18,271 nucleotides of DNA from an uncultured Dorea sp. (lineage in GTDB: Bacteria; Bacillota_A; Clostridia; Lachnospirales; Lachnospiraceae), in the NCBI GenBank assembly GCA_910578865.1, contig CAJTRM010000042.1, forward strand, positions 1-18,271. The letters are read 5' to 3'. The notes beneath the pieces are model-generated. The model was not told where the DNA came from, ran no database searches, and was given only the letters and a program-made list of their open reading frames with translations. Position numbers and translations under genes: made by a program. This document shows positions 1 through 6,524 of the stretch, piece after piece. The stretch's first letter is position 1, and the number at the start of each line of letters is the position of its first letter.

Positions 1-2
1 TG

Positions 3-269
3 GATAACCATTCCGCCCATACATCCAAAGAGACTCAAAAATATCTTGTAACAAGACCGGGGAGGTTTGAATTTGTATTCACACCCAAGCATGGTTCATG
101 GTTGAACCTGATTGAAAGTTTCTTTGGAAAGATGGGGAAGCAATGTCTGAAGGGCATCCGTGTCGATTCCAAAGAGGAACTGGAAGAACGGATATATCAG
201 TATATTGCCGAAATCAACGAACATCCGGTATATCATTGGACATACAAAATGGATGAACTTGAGATGTGA
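3..269 (+). CDS. IS630-family transposase, C-terminal fragment (5' end outside window)
   Basis: This is the C-terminal 88 residues of a DDE transposase, open from the window edge to a TGA stop. The visible part opens with DNHSAHTS, which carries the second catalytic aspartate. After a spacing of about 36 residues comes GSWLNLIESFFGKM, whose glutamate (LIES) is the third catalytic residue. This arrangement is typical of IS630/Tc1-like enzymes, which move by cut-and-paste and target TA dinucleotides. The stop is only a few bases from the point where the neighbouring methyltransferase, read from the other strand, stops resembling its family. The right end of the insertion sequence should therefore lie near 270-290. 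I could not define its terminal inverted repeat because the left end is not in the window. Confidence 0.85.
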   Translation, partial: DNHSAHTSKETQKYLVTRPGRFEFVFTPKHGSWLNLIESFFGKMGKQCLKGIRVDSKEELEERIYQYIAEINEHPVYHWTYKMDELEM

Positions 270-831
270 TTTTCCATATAAACTTTGAATACGCTATACT
301 AGACGGGTACTTTTCAAACTCCCCATTCATGGCACATATCAGTCTGGATGAACTAACATATACCGTTTTCGGCGGATACTTCAAAAAGAACTGCTTTCTG
401 CTCTTACCCTCCAAGAATTGCAGCTTCAAAAACATGGCAACCTTTCTGCCCGGTTTCACTCTCTCCAGTGCTTTCTCCACAAACTGCAATGCATACTTAT
501 ATGGCGGATTTGTAATTATATCCCCATCAAAATCGGCTATCGGCTCATGCAGGAAATCCACCGGCTTCTCATTTCCATAGCCACGATAAATCAGATCCGT
601 ACTGATGACCTGATATCCATGCTCTTTCAACACCTTTGCCATGTGACCTTCCCCGCAGGCACACTCCCAGATAACAGGAGCAAAGGTTTCTTCTGCCAAA
701 AGAAGCTCCGTTGCCTTCGGCTCAGTCGCATAATAATCATGACTCTGTCTTTCCTTATCAGAATGATTGGACGCTCCCAGTGTTGTATAAATACTGTTCC
801 TGTTCCCCGTCCAGTCTTTATTTACATTCAA
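214..831 (-). CDS. Phage-type SAM-dependent DNA methyltransferase, C-terminus cut by IS630
   Basis: Predicted amino-methyltransferase of a type common in clostridial phages and conjugative elements. The N-terminus has the characteristic NKDWTGN...GASNH segment and DYYATEP. Motif I is ECACGEGHMAKVL (about residues 56-68) and the catalytic motif IV is NPPY (about 108-111). The start is TTG at 831: an in-frame TGA lies two codons upstream, no other start fits, and a GGGTGGTG ribosome binding site precedes it. Homology holds to about IAYSKFIW. The remaining 20 or so codons are antisense IS630 sequence and end at 214. The natural C-terminus (usually WEKG and beyond) is missing, so activity is uncertain, although the catalytic domain is essentially complete. 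In related phages this gene normally lies downstream of the replication polymerase, which fits its position here. Confidence 0.8.
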   Translation of the reverse strand: MNVNKDWTGNRNSIYTTLGASNHSDKERQSHDYYATEPKATELLLAEETFAPVIWECACGEGHMAKVLKEHGYQVISTDLIYRGYGNEKPVDFLHEPIADFDGDIITNPPYKYALQFVEKALERVKPGRKVAMFLKLQFLEGKSRKQFFLKYPPKTVYVSSSRLICAMNGEFEKYPSSIAYSKFIWKITSQVHPFCMSNDIPDVR

Positions 832-950
832 AATTCACCACCCGCTTTCTGTTTTGGGTACAAAAATGGCACCTGCCATTTCTGACAGATGCCGTAAGTG
901 ACTATATTTTCTTTTTTGATTGTCTCCGTAGAACTGAAAGTTTCTGTTGC

Positions 951-1175
951 TTAATAATCAAGCGATCCGCCATAATCGTTCCAATCACCAAACATTTTCC
1001 TGCTTCTGACTGCTCAATTAATTTTCCAAGCATATATCAAAAACAGCTCTATCCTTCTTCTTATCACGCTGAATAGAGTCAATTCTTACTCTCTGATATA
1101 ATTTGGGGAAAGTCTTGAAATTTTCCCACGCAACCGGATTATCATTAAATGCCTAATATATCTCTGAATCAATCA
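951..1175 (-). pseudogene. Decayed gene, YdeI/OmpD-associated (bacteriocin-protection)-like C-terminal remnant
   Basis: No intact reading frame remains, but a protein can be rebuilt across frames. From 1152 leftward one frame gives AFNDNPVAWENF, then FPKLYQRVRIDSIQ. A one-base loss near 1033 is needed to continue as MLGKLIEQSEAGK. A second one-base loss in the A-run near 996 is needed to continue as MFGDWNDYGGSLDY, followed by TAA at 951-953. An in-frame TAG (1153-1155) also interrupts the upstream part. The pattern (AWENF, FPxLYQRVRID, a lysine-rich helix) resembles the C-terminal part of YdeI/OmpD-associated family proteins. That family call is from memory and moderate; the call that this is a broken gene is stronger. 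The N-terminal half is absent. Confidence 0.6.
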
Positions 1176-1195
1176 TAAATCCTTCACATTTAAAT

Positions 1196-1220
1196 ATCCC
1201 GGAGTATGATACTCCGGGAT
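1196..1220 (-). terminator. Hairpin downstream of hsp20
   Basis: An 11-bp perfect stem (ATCCCGGAGTA / TACTCCGGGAT) with a 3-base loop lies 38 bases past the hsp20 stop codon. On the minus strand it is followed only by an A/T-rich stretch (ATTTAAAT), not a clean U-run, so its efficiency as a terminator is uncertain. Position and stem strength still favour it as the end of the hsp20 transcript. Confidence 0.55.
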
Positions 1221-1257
1221 AAAATCAGTTTTCTATAATCTATTTGAAGAAGGGCCT

Positions 1258-1734
1258 TTATCCTTCGATGGCAATATACTTTTTGTCCTCTATCTGAGCT
1301 TTCCTTTCTTCTGGTTTTGGAATGGACAATCTCAAGACACCGCTTTCATATTTAGCATGAATATCTTCCTGCTTGATATCCTCGCCCACATAGAAAGATC
1401 TGCTCATACTGCCTGCATAACGTTCACGACGAACAAATTTTCCTGTCTTTTCTTCCTTCTCCTCTTTGTCCAGACCTTTCGTTGCACTAATCAACAGATA
1501 TCCGTTTTTCAGTTCCAAAGAAAGCTCTTCTTTTTTGAATCCCGGAAGATCAATGTCTACTTCATAGCGATCTTCCTGTTCTTTCACATCTGTTTTCATC
1601 ATGTTTGCTGCATGGCGTCCATACAGTTTTTTCTGTGCCTTCTTCATTTCTCGATCATCGAATACCGGAAAATCAAAGAAATCATCAAAGAATTCGTCAA
1701 ATAAATTTTCTCCAAAAATACTAGGTGTTAACAT
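1258..1734 (-). CDS. hsp18: Hsp20/alpha-crystallin small heat-shock protein
   Basis: A 158-residue small heat-shock chaperone, which binds unfolding proteins independently of ATP and forms large oligomers in the cytoplasm. The N-terminal arm is rich in Phe and Asp (LFDEFFDDFFDFPVFD). The alpha-crystallin domain follows, with DVKEQEDRYEVDIDLPGF at its start, FVRRERYAGSMSRSF in the middle, and ESGVLRLSIPK near the end; the last holds the conserved GVLxxxxPK signature. The second of two close ATGs (1734) is chosen because it has correct spacing from AAGGAG; the ATG at 1740 would be only two bases from it. Length is normal for the clostridial Hsp18 class. A CIRCE operator and a good promoter lie upstream. 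The gene is intact although it sits among broken genes. The symbol is by analogy with clostridial hsp18. Confidence 0.93.
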   Translation of the reverse strand: MLTPSIFGENLFDEFFDDFFDFPVFDDREMKKAQKKLYGRHAANMMKTDVKEQEDRYEVDIDLPGFKKEELSLELKNGYLLISATKGLDKEEKEEKTGKFVRRERYAGSMSRSFYVGEDIKQEDIHAKYESGVLRLSIPKPEERKAQIEDKKYIAIEG

Positions 1735-1748
1735 AATCATCGCTCCTT

Positions 1749-1769
1749 TTTCAAAATAGTTTTTTGAAA
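1749..1769 (-). promoter_or_regulatory. A/U-rich hairpin next to the hsp20 ribosome binding site
   Basis: In the hsp20 leader the RNA can form an 8-bp A/U-rich stem (UUUCAAAA / UUUUGAAA) with a 5-base loop, directly abutting the AAGGAG ribosome binding site. A weak hairpin at this place in a heat-shock leader could act as a temperature-sensitive element, but the Shine-Dalgarno bases themselves are not clearly paired. The stem is visible; any function is inference. Confidence 0.35.
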
Positions 1770-1830
1770 CTGGGGATGTTTAGGAAGAATCATGAACTTG
1801 TGGTTCTTTCTTTCTCCTGTTTCTAATTAT

Positions 1831-1859
1831 GTTATATCACCATTGTTAGCACTCGTCAA
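1831..1859 (-). promoter_or_regulatory. Sigma-A type promoter of hsp20
   Basis: On the minus strand, TTGACG (1859-1854), a 17-bp spacer and TATAAC (1836-1831) form a near-consensus promoter. The -35 hexamer lies within the spacer of the CIRCE element, so bound HrcA would block polymerase. The predicted transcript start leaves a leader of about 90 bases. Confidence 0.85.
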
Positions 1860-1872
1860 TAGCGAGTGCTAA
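1846..1872 (-). promoter_or_regulatory. CIRCE operator (HrcA binding site)
   Basis: An exact match to the CIRCE consensus, TTAGCACTC-N9-GAGTGCTAA. CIRCE is the site bound by the heat-shock repressor HrcA, which normally controls groE and dnaK in Firmicutes. Here it overlaps the -35 region of the hsp20 promoter, so this small heat-shock gene is predicted to be HrcA-repressed and heat-induced. Confidence 0.95.
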
Positions 1873-2008
1873 TTTTTCTGTGAACTTTTTGTGTCCTTAT
1901 AACATCCTACGTTCTTTTGTTAGCTTCAATAATGTTCACTTTTACCTCACTAAACTTCAAATCGCCCGTTACTTTCAAACACACTGGAAGCCTGAAATTT
2001 TCGGTTTC

Positions 2009-2355
2009 TTATACCTTTGCACACTTTAAAAGTAATATCCCTTTCATTACTAATAGCAGAAATACTACAGCCACTGCATAGGATTCTCTGGTTATTGCAA
2101 ATAATAATACTGATAAGGTACTAATCGACATTGATACGTTTGTTGCCACCTTATTATATCTTTGTATATCTAATTTTATCAGTATCAATTTTATAAATCC
2201 GATCACAACAAGAAAAACAATCATAATCCAGTACAATGAACGGTTCAATGATGTAGTCTGAATGTATGCAAATAGATTTACTGAATAGACAAATCCATCC
2301 ACCACATTTGGATAAAGCGGTAAAACAATTAAAACAATTGCGAATACATCCAATA
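2009..2355 (-). pseudogene. C-terminal fragment of an unrelated multi-pass membrane protein (3' part of the chimera)
   Basis: From about residue 217 of the chimera onward the protein is strongly hydrophobic, with roughly four membrane-spanning stretches: AIVLIVLPLYPNVV, LYWIMIVFLVVIGFIKLIL, MSISTLSVLLFAI, and AVAVVFLLLVMKGILLL. It resembles the C-terminal membrane half of small clostridial membrane proteins, some of which carry an N-terminal helix-turn-helix. The start of that gene is absent. The fragment probably came from another locus and was joined in frame by a deletion or recombination. The family is not firmly recognised. Confidence 0.65.
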
Positions 2356-3004
2356 ACCCAATCCCCCTATCATTAATACACTGGTCCATATGGTACTCTT
2401 CCCACACGAAATCAGAAACCGGAAATTTCTGCAATTTCTTCTGAATGGACATTTCCACTTCCACATCACGCTTATTGTATGCCTTGAACAGTTCCCACTT
2501 TTCCGGACTGTGGACAGGAAGATTTCTGGTACGTCCGCCATTGGTCTTTGTCGGCTTGCATGGAACACAGAAATATCGAATCAGGTCTTTGCCCTCTTTC
2601 AGTTTCTGTTCTTCCAATCCGAGCACACTTCCGGCTCCCTCCAACGATAATGGCAATCCCATGTAGGCAGACCAAATCATGCTACATTTCCAACTGTCCG
2701 GACACAGATATTGGCTTTTCATCAATTCCGGGAACTCACGCCTTAAATATTCTGACAGACAGATTCTTTCAAATGCAGCGTTAAATGCCCATTTTGTCAC
2801 GGAATCATCCACCAGTGCCTGCAAGATATTCTCCGGCAACACATCCCTGCTTGCCATATCATACACAACAACCGGATTACCATTTATGGATACTGCAAAT
2901 AACAGTATTTCAAATTCTGGTGATTCCACATATCGGTATGCACCACTCTTTTTAATATCCACATCACTGTAGGTTTCAAGGTCAATCGACATTTCTTTTA
3001 TCAT
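2009..3004 (-). CDS. Chimeric ORF: 3'-5' exonuclease domain of phage-type DNA polymerase fused to a membrane-protein tail
   Basis: The first roughly 215 residues are the proofreading exonuclease domain of a phage-type family A DNA polymerase. Exo I is SIDLET (Asp8, Glu10), Exo II is FNAAFE (about 74-79), and Exo III is YNKRDVE (YxxxD, about 176-180). CKPTKTNGGRTRNLP is a family hallmark. Where the polymerase domain should begin (DQCINDRGI...), the sequence changes near base 2350 to a hydrophobic tail unrelated to polymerases. The whole polymerase domain (palm, fingers, thumb) is therefore missing. ATG 3004 is chosen because GTGGAGGAA lies 8 bases upstream and homologs begin about six residues before SIDLET. 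Other ATGs at 3007, 3010 and 3061 are possible; the last overlaps the previous stop codon (TAATG) but would include a GC-rich hairpin. The product cannot replicate DNA; exonuclease activity could survive. Confidence 0.85.
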   Translation of the reverse strand: MIKEMSIDLETYSDVDIKKSGAYRYVESPEFEILLFAVSINGNPVVVYDMASRDVLPENILQALVDDSVTKWAFNAAFERICLSEYLRREFPELMKSQYLCPDSWKCSMIWSAYMGLPLSLEGAGSVLGLEEQKLKEGKDLIRYFCVPCKPTKTNGGRTRNLPVHSPEKWELFKAYNKRDVEVEMSIQKKLQKFPVSDFVWEEYHMDQCINDRGIGLLDVFAIVLIVLPLYPNVVDGFVYSVNLFAYIQTTSLNRSLYWIMIVFLVVIGFIKLILIKLDIQRYNKVATNVSMSISTLSVLLFAITRESYAVAVVFLLLVMKGILLLKCAKV

Positions 3005-3060
3005 CATCATTTCCTCCACGACAAAGAAGCGGCAGCATATCGCCACCGCCTCCGCAATCA

Positions 3061-3207
3061 TTATTCCTTATTCTTTTCCAATCTTGCCTTGCGTTCTCTT
3101 TCGCTTCTGATATCATCACGAATATCACTGTAGATCATAAATCCCCATACACCAATCATCAAAAGAAACCAGATAATTGCAAGAACTGTTACAATAATAT
3201 TTGCCAT
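3061..3207 (-). CDS. Small single-pass membrane protein
   Basis: A 48-residue protein. The N-terminal part, IIVTVLAIIWFLLMIGVWGFMIY (about residues 4-26), is one membrane segment. It is followed by a charged, probably helical tail (DDIRSERERKARLEKNKE). ATG is preceded by AAGAGG at good spacing. It sits between the DUF2815 gene and the polymerase-exonuclease gene, and its stop overlaps a downstream ATG (TAATG), so it is part of the same transcript. Small proteins of this kind are frequent in clostridial phage replication regions; I do not know its function. Confidence 0.65.
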   Translation of the reverse strand: MANIIVTVLAIIWFLLMIGVWGFMIYSDIRDDIRSERERKARLEKNKE

Positions 3208-3231
3208 AATCTTTTACCTCTTTTCTTGTTA

Positions 3232-3255
3232 CAGGCGGCGGGAAACCACCGCCTG
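3232..3255 (-). other. GC-rich intercistronic hairpin
   Basis: CAGGCGG pairs with CCGCCTG, then a mismatch, then GG/CC around a GAAA (plus-strand) loop. It lies between the DUF2815 stop and the next ribosome binding site. No U-run follows on the minus strand, so it is more likely an RNA-processing or transcript-stability hairpin than a terminator. Confidence 0.5.
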
Positions 3256-3267
3256 CTTATTTGTCAT

Positions 3268-3831
3268 TTAGTTTAAGAAATCGTCCTCTTCCTCGGTTGC
3301 AAAATCATCTTCTGCACGGGACTTACCGCCTAAAGGTTCTCCGTCCTTAATCTTCTGGAGATTATTAAGACCACATGCGATTCCACGGTTTCCGTTGCTG
3401 TTGAATGCATATAAGCTGATAGAAGCTCTGCCATATACACCGCTGTACACTTCGGAACGGTCAAGAATCGGCTGACGGTCTGCATCCACGATACCGGGAG
3501 CAGCAGAACTGTTGGCATTGATAAAGTAACATCCCGCATAAGCCGGATCGTCAGGTCTTTCCGTATCACCATCACGGAGAGGTGTTTTGATAACAGACAG
3601 TGCCGGTACACTCTTACCGTTACCCTTTAACTTACTCTGCCCTTCTTCATAAGCTGCCTGAATCGCAGCCTTAATCTTTTCCACGGTCTTTGTATCAGAC
3701 TTCGGAATGATCAGGGATACAGAAAACTTCGGCGCACCGCCATTGATTGACTTTGCATCCCACACATTTGCATAACTCCATCTTGTTTCAGGTCCTGTAA
3801 TAACTTTGGTTGGATTGTTGAATTTTGACAT
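3268..3831 (-). CDS. DUF2815 family phage ssDNA-binding-like protein
   Basis: A 187-residue protein that matches the DUF2815 family from memory, a group of phage early proteins thought to be single-stranded DNA-binding (OB-fold) proteins. Recognisable parts are FNNPTKVITGPETRWSYANV at the start, GGAPKFSVSLIIPKSD, and DPAYAGCYFINANS in the middle. The C-terminus is strongly acidic (AEDDFATEEEDDFLN), like the protein-recruiting tails of SSB proteins. ATG 3831 is chosen because AGGAGG lies 8 bases upstream; the reading frame stays open further but without a ribosome site. Its place after DUF2800 and before a DNA polymerase is the usual phage order, which suggests that it covers ssDNA during element replication. 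Confidence 0.88.
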   Translation of the reverse strand: MSKFNNPTKVITGPETRWSYANVWDAKSINGGAPKFSVSLIIPKSDTKTVEKIKAAIQAAYEEGQSKLKGNGKSVPALSVIKTPLRDGDTERPDDPAYAGCYFINANSSAAPGIVDADRQPILDRSEVYSGVYGRASISLYAFNSNGNRGIACGLNNLQKIKDGEPLGGKSRAEDDFATEEEDDFLN

Positions 3832-3844
3832 AATCTTTTTCCTC

Positions 3845-4966
3845 CTAATTTTCCTTAAAATCATCTTGTGCTGTATTCATAGCCGGACGCTTATCCGACA
3901 ATGGAACCAATACTGGTTTGCCTGAAGGTTTATGGATAAAACCACCAATCACTTCTTCAAATTTCTTCTTACCCATCAGGGCTGTCATGGCAGTAATGCC
4001 AAGCACTTTCTTCTCGTATGGGTCGAATCCGGCATCAACTGCTGCCTGGGCAACTGCCTCTTCATTCACATACTTTCGGTTGCTTCTGCCTTCCACAACC
4101 TTAAATCCGTTATAATCCGTGCCGCTGAGTGCCTGTTGCAATGCATATTCCTTTACATCACTTACCCAATTTGCCAACTCATCCGCTTTTGTCAGGATGT
4201 ATGCGATCTCATCCGTATCCAAAGTGGCCGGCATCTCAAAATCATATCTGGCAAGTTCCAGATTGTATTCGGCACGTTTCCTACAGACTGCCTTCGCCTT
4301 GCAGAACTGACAGTGATCTCCGGCTTTATATTCGCCCTCCCCCGCATAAGCCAGTTTTGCAGTCGGTACCAACACAGTCTCTGCCCATTCCAAAAGTTGT
4401 TCTTTGGTCATGACACAGGTACTGACGTTTTCCCTTCGTGGCTGATAGATTGTCATGGATACCGTATCAATGTCATAAATCCCATCAAACAGTTCCAATG
4501 CTCCCAGCGCATAACACATCATCTGCGGATTTTCTTCTGCACTGACCAGAACACCGACACCATGTTTGTAATCAATCACGGATAATGTGCCATCTGAAAT
4601 AATCACACAGTCTCCCGTACCAAATCCCTCTTCCACAAATCTGGAGAAATCCAGCCTCTGCTCAATCAACACCACAGGATCTGAACAGGTCTGTTTTGCT
4701 TTTTCCACCTGTTCCATCACATAAGCGGCGTACCCTTGCGCACACTCTTCCATCTCCTGATCATAAAAAGTCAGGTTCTCCGTAGGATTCTCTGCCGACA
4801 TCCCTAATGCCTTTTTCAGATGATACTCACATAAACTGTGGGCATCCGTTCCCTGTCTGGCAAACTCACTGGACGTATCCTGATATGTTGCACTGAGTTT
4901 TGCAGACGGCGGACAATTCAGCCATCGGTGTGCTGAGGATGCTGACAACAATGCATGTTTAGCCAT
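3845..4966 (-). CDS. DUF2800 family RecB-like nuclease with Cas4-like cysteine cluster
   Basis: A 373-residue phage-type protein of the DUF2800 family. The nuclease core is visible: GTGD (about residues 116-119) followed by SVIDYKHG (Asp132-x-Lys134) forms the PD-(D/E)XK motifs, and QMMCYA (about 148-153) is the motif III-like helix. Cys18 (NCPPSA) together with Cys219, Cys222 and Cys228 (CQFCKAKAVC, CX2CX5C) matches the four-cysteine iron-sulfur arrangement of Cas4 and AddB nucleases. The expected activity is DNA end processing or recombination during element replication. ATG 4966 has GGAGG 9 bases upstream, and homologs start MAKHALLSAS. The C-terminus overlaps the upstream flank of the DUF2815 gene. 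Family assignment is firm; the biochemical role is inferred. Confidence 0.88.
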   Translation of the reverse strand: MAKHALLSASSAHRWLNCPPSAKLSATYQDTSSEFARQGTDAHSLCEYHLKKALGMSAENPTENLTFYDQEMEECAQGYAAYVMEQVEKAKQTCSDPVVLIEQRLDFSRFVEEGFGTGDCVIISDGTLSVIDYKHGVGVLVSAEENPQMMCYALGALELFDGIYDIDTVSMTIYQPRRENVSTCVMTKEQLLEWAETVLVPTAKLAYAGEGEYKAGDHCQFCKAKAVCRKRAEYNLELARYDFEMPATLDTDEIAYILTKADELANWVSDVKEYALQQALSGTDYNGFKVVEGRSNRKYVNEEAVAQAAVDAGFDPYEKKVLGITAMTALMGKKKFEEVIGGFIHKPSGKPVLVPLSDKRPAMNTAQDDFKEN

Positions 4967-5267
4967 TTCCAAGCACCTCCACTTCCGCAAGCAGTGCTTC
5001 ATACTCTGCCGGATTGATTTCTGACAGCTTATCTGCACCGTGCTTGATAAGAAGTTCTTTCACTTCCTTTGTAAATCCGGCACGGGATTTTTCTGCCAGG
5101 ACTGCCCTTACTTCTGTAAGTGACAACTGCTTTTTCGGTGTTTTCGCTGATTCACTCTGCCCGGATGCTGAGAACATCTCTGTCATTTCCTCTGCTATGC
5201 GAATCAGTTTTTCTCCGCATCCGCGCAATTCTTTGACCATCATTTCCAGTTCACTCATTTTTCCCAT
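4959..5267 (-). CDS. Small phage protein of the type often labelled 'rRNA biogenesis protein rrp5-like'
   Basis: A 102-residue protein with a predicted N-terminal coiled coil (SELEMMVKELRGCGEKLIRIAEEMTEMF), a short linker rich in Ser, Lys and Pro, and a C-terminal conserved block. That block reads LTEVRAVLAEKSRAGF, then EVKELLIKHGADKLSEI, then PAEYEALLAEVE. It always seems to accompany DUF2800 in clostridial phages; the usual rrp5 label is not meaningful. The start at 5267 overlaps the previous stop (TAATG) and has AAGGAGG 9 bases upstream. The end overlaps the DUF2800 start by 8 bases, so translation is probably coupled. Function unknown. Confidence 0.8.
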   Translation of the reverse strand: MGKMSELEMMVKELRGCGEKLIRIAEEMTEMFSASGQSESAKTPKKQLSLTEVRAVLAEKSRAGFTKEVKELLIKHGADKLSEINPAEYEALLAEVEVLGNG

Positions 5268-5470
5268 TAGGCCCTTCCTCCTTCTTTGACTTCTCGGACA
5301 TCCACGGATTCAACTGTCTGCCCCGGTGCCAGAAGATAAACCTGTGTAAAATCCCCAAACAGGAATCTCACCAATCTTTCCGGTATGCTTCTTTTGGCAC
5401 CGCGAAGAACCGTCGTGTGTCTGCCTTTGGCATCTGTGACGTTAATCGTAATCTTGTGCTTTAATGCCAT
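5267..5470 (-). CDS. Small hypothetical phage early protein
   Basis: A 67-residue soluble protein (ALKHKITINVTDAKG... ending REVKEGGRA) with alternating beta-type sequence. A conserved-looking LVRFLFGDFTQVYLLAPGQTVE section is in the second half. ATG follows GCGAGGTAG at suitable spacing, and the stop is shared with the next start (TAATG), so it is co-translated with the coiled-coil gene. No family recognised; its position between a sigma-like regulator and the DUF2800 gene places it in the phage early operon. Confidence 0.7.
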   Translation of the reverse strand: MALKHKITINVTDAKGRHTTVLRGAKRSIPERLVRFLFGDFTQVYLLAPGQTVESVDVREVKEGGRA

Positions 5471-5559
5471 GTTGACTACCTCGCTTTCTGTAAGTCCTTA
5501 TCCCTTACATGTCACAGGCAAAGGAAACACCCCTCTTTTTAACCTCATGGGAAAATTTT

Positions 5560-6117
5560 TCAAAAATTATTTTTGATGAACAAAATCGCCTTATCGTAAT
5601 GCTTCTTCACATTAGGAATACTTGTCCCCATCAGCTTAGCAATTTCCGTAAAGGAATACCCTTCCAGAACATGCAGCTTGTACACCAACTGCTGTTTTTC
5701 CGTCATGGTATCCACAATGTCACGGAGATGCTGTACATCCGCCGGAACTTCTTCATCCATCATGTAACAGGCACTTTTTAATACGGAACTTTTGCCGGTA
5801 TCCCCATCATCATCCGTAACCATATGGTCCAAAGAAAGATTCCAGCCTACTCCATAGGTCTCTCCCTCATGCTCCTGTTCCCACTGTCTCTTAGCAGCTT
5901 TTTCTGCTTCGGTAAGTGGTGGATGTCCATTTTTACAATTCAGATACACCTCATGGTCATCCAGAGAATGAAGCGTTTTAATCCATGCCTCCGTCACACC
6001 ATCCGTTCCCGGTTTCAGTTCGATACACTCTTTGGTGTATTCCCCATTGTCATTTTCCAGATATGCCTCATATCTGTAAGTCTCTCTTCTGTCCTGTCTT
6101 GTCTTTCTGATTTTCAT
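5560..6117 (-). CDS. Sigma-70 region 4-like transcription regulator of a phage/mobile element
   Basis: A 185-residue protein. The C-terminal roughly 50 residues, TEKQQLVYKLHVLEGYSF-TEIAKLMGTSIPNVKKHYDKAI, form a sigma-70 region 4-type helix-turn-helix that would contact a -35-like sequence. The N-terminal about 130 residues are acidic and charged and show no region 2, so this is not a complete ordinary sigma factor. Proteins like it head early operons of clostridial phages and plasmids. ATG 6117 is chosen because AGAGAGG lies 7 bases upstream; the open frame extends further without a ribosome site. It is first in a minus-strand series leading to the DUF2800, DUF2815 and exonuclease genes, and may act on that operon or on later genes. 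Confidence 0.8.
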   Translation of the reverse strand: MKIRKTRQDRRETYRYEAYLENDNGEYTKECIELKPGTDGVTEAWIKTLHSLDDHEVYLNCKNGHPPLTEAEKAAKRQWEQEHEGETYGVGWNLSLDHMVTDDDGDTGKSSVLKSACYMMDEEVPADVQHLRDIVDTMTEKQQLVYKLHVLEGYSFTEIAKLMGTSIPNVKKHYDKAILFIKNNF

Positions 6118-6524
6118 TGATTGCCTCTCTTTCTGGCCGAGAGACAGTGAAGACAGGACTTGTCCGAAACCTTTGACCGACGTACCCCATAAAAAATGCA
6201 CAGCTAAACAAGGGTACCTACATCCGCACTTTGCTGTTGCTTTTATTGCAACTGTCAAAAATGCGATATGTCGTATCCTGCCTCACTGCGCATCATGTGG
6301 CCGATATGAATTTTTTATTTTGATGCCCTCTGGGCATCCATCAGAACTAACATCCAAAGATGTAAGCTCTGATCAATACCCAGAAATTTCTTTTTACTAC
6401 AAGCCGGATTTTTCAATCCTCATCTTCCTAAGTAACTTATGAAAAGATTTTTCCAGTCTGTTACCTATTACTTCTCCATCCAAAAAGTAAATTGCACCGA
6501 TTTTGTAAACCAGACAAAAAGAAA
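6118..6524. other. Intergenic region upstream of the sigma-like gene
   Basis: About 400 bases without a supported gene. A perfect 7-bp hairpin GATGCCC-TCT-GGGCATC lies at 6322-6338; it is followed by As, not Us, on the minus strand, so it is not a standard terminator. TTGACA occurs on the minus strand near 6257 but has no fitting -10 at 17 bp. The promoter of the sigma-like gene is expected here, but I cannot place it. Confidence 0.5.

Noticed and set aside
418..1076. Plus-strand frames over the methyltransferase and the gap to its right
   Set aside because: They are antisense to the methyltransferase and the YdeI-like pseudogene and have low-complexity, Cys/Phe/Ser-rich translations typical of shadow frames.
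3005..3061. Upstream ATG at 3061 as the exonuclease start
   Set aside because: It overlaps the previous stop codon (TAATG), but the added 19 residues contain a GC-rich hairpin and are not like the family N-terminus; GTGGAGGAA favours 3004.
3932..4585. Long plus-strand open frame (217 codons) opposite the DUF2800 gene
   Set aside because: No ribosome binding site, no recognisable protein features, and it lies fully antisense to a well-supported gene. The same applies to the shorter plus-strand frames opposite the ParB, ParA, McrB-like and Hsp20 genes.
6322..6338. Perfect GATGCCC/GGGCATC hairpin considered as a terminator
   Set aside because: It is followed by an A-run on the minus strand and has no U-run after it on the plus strand.
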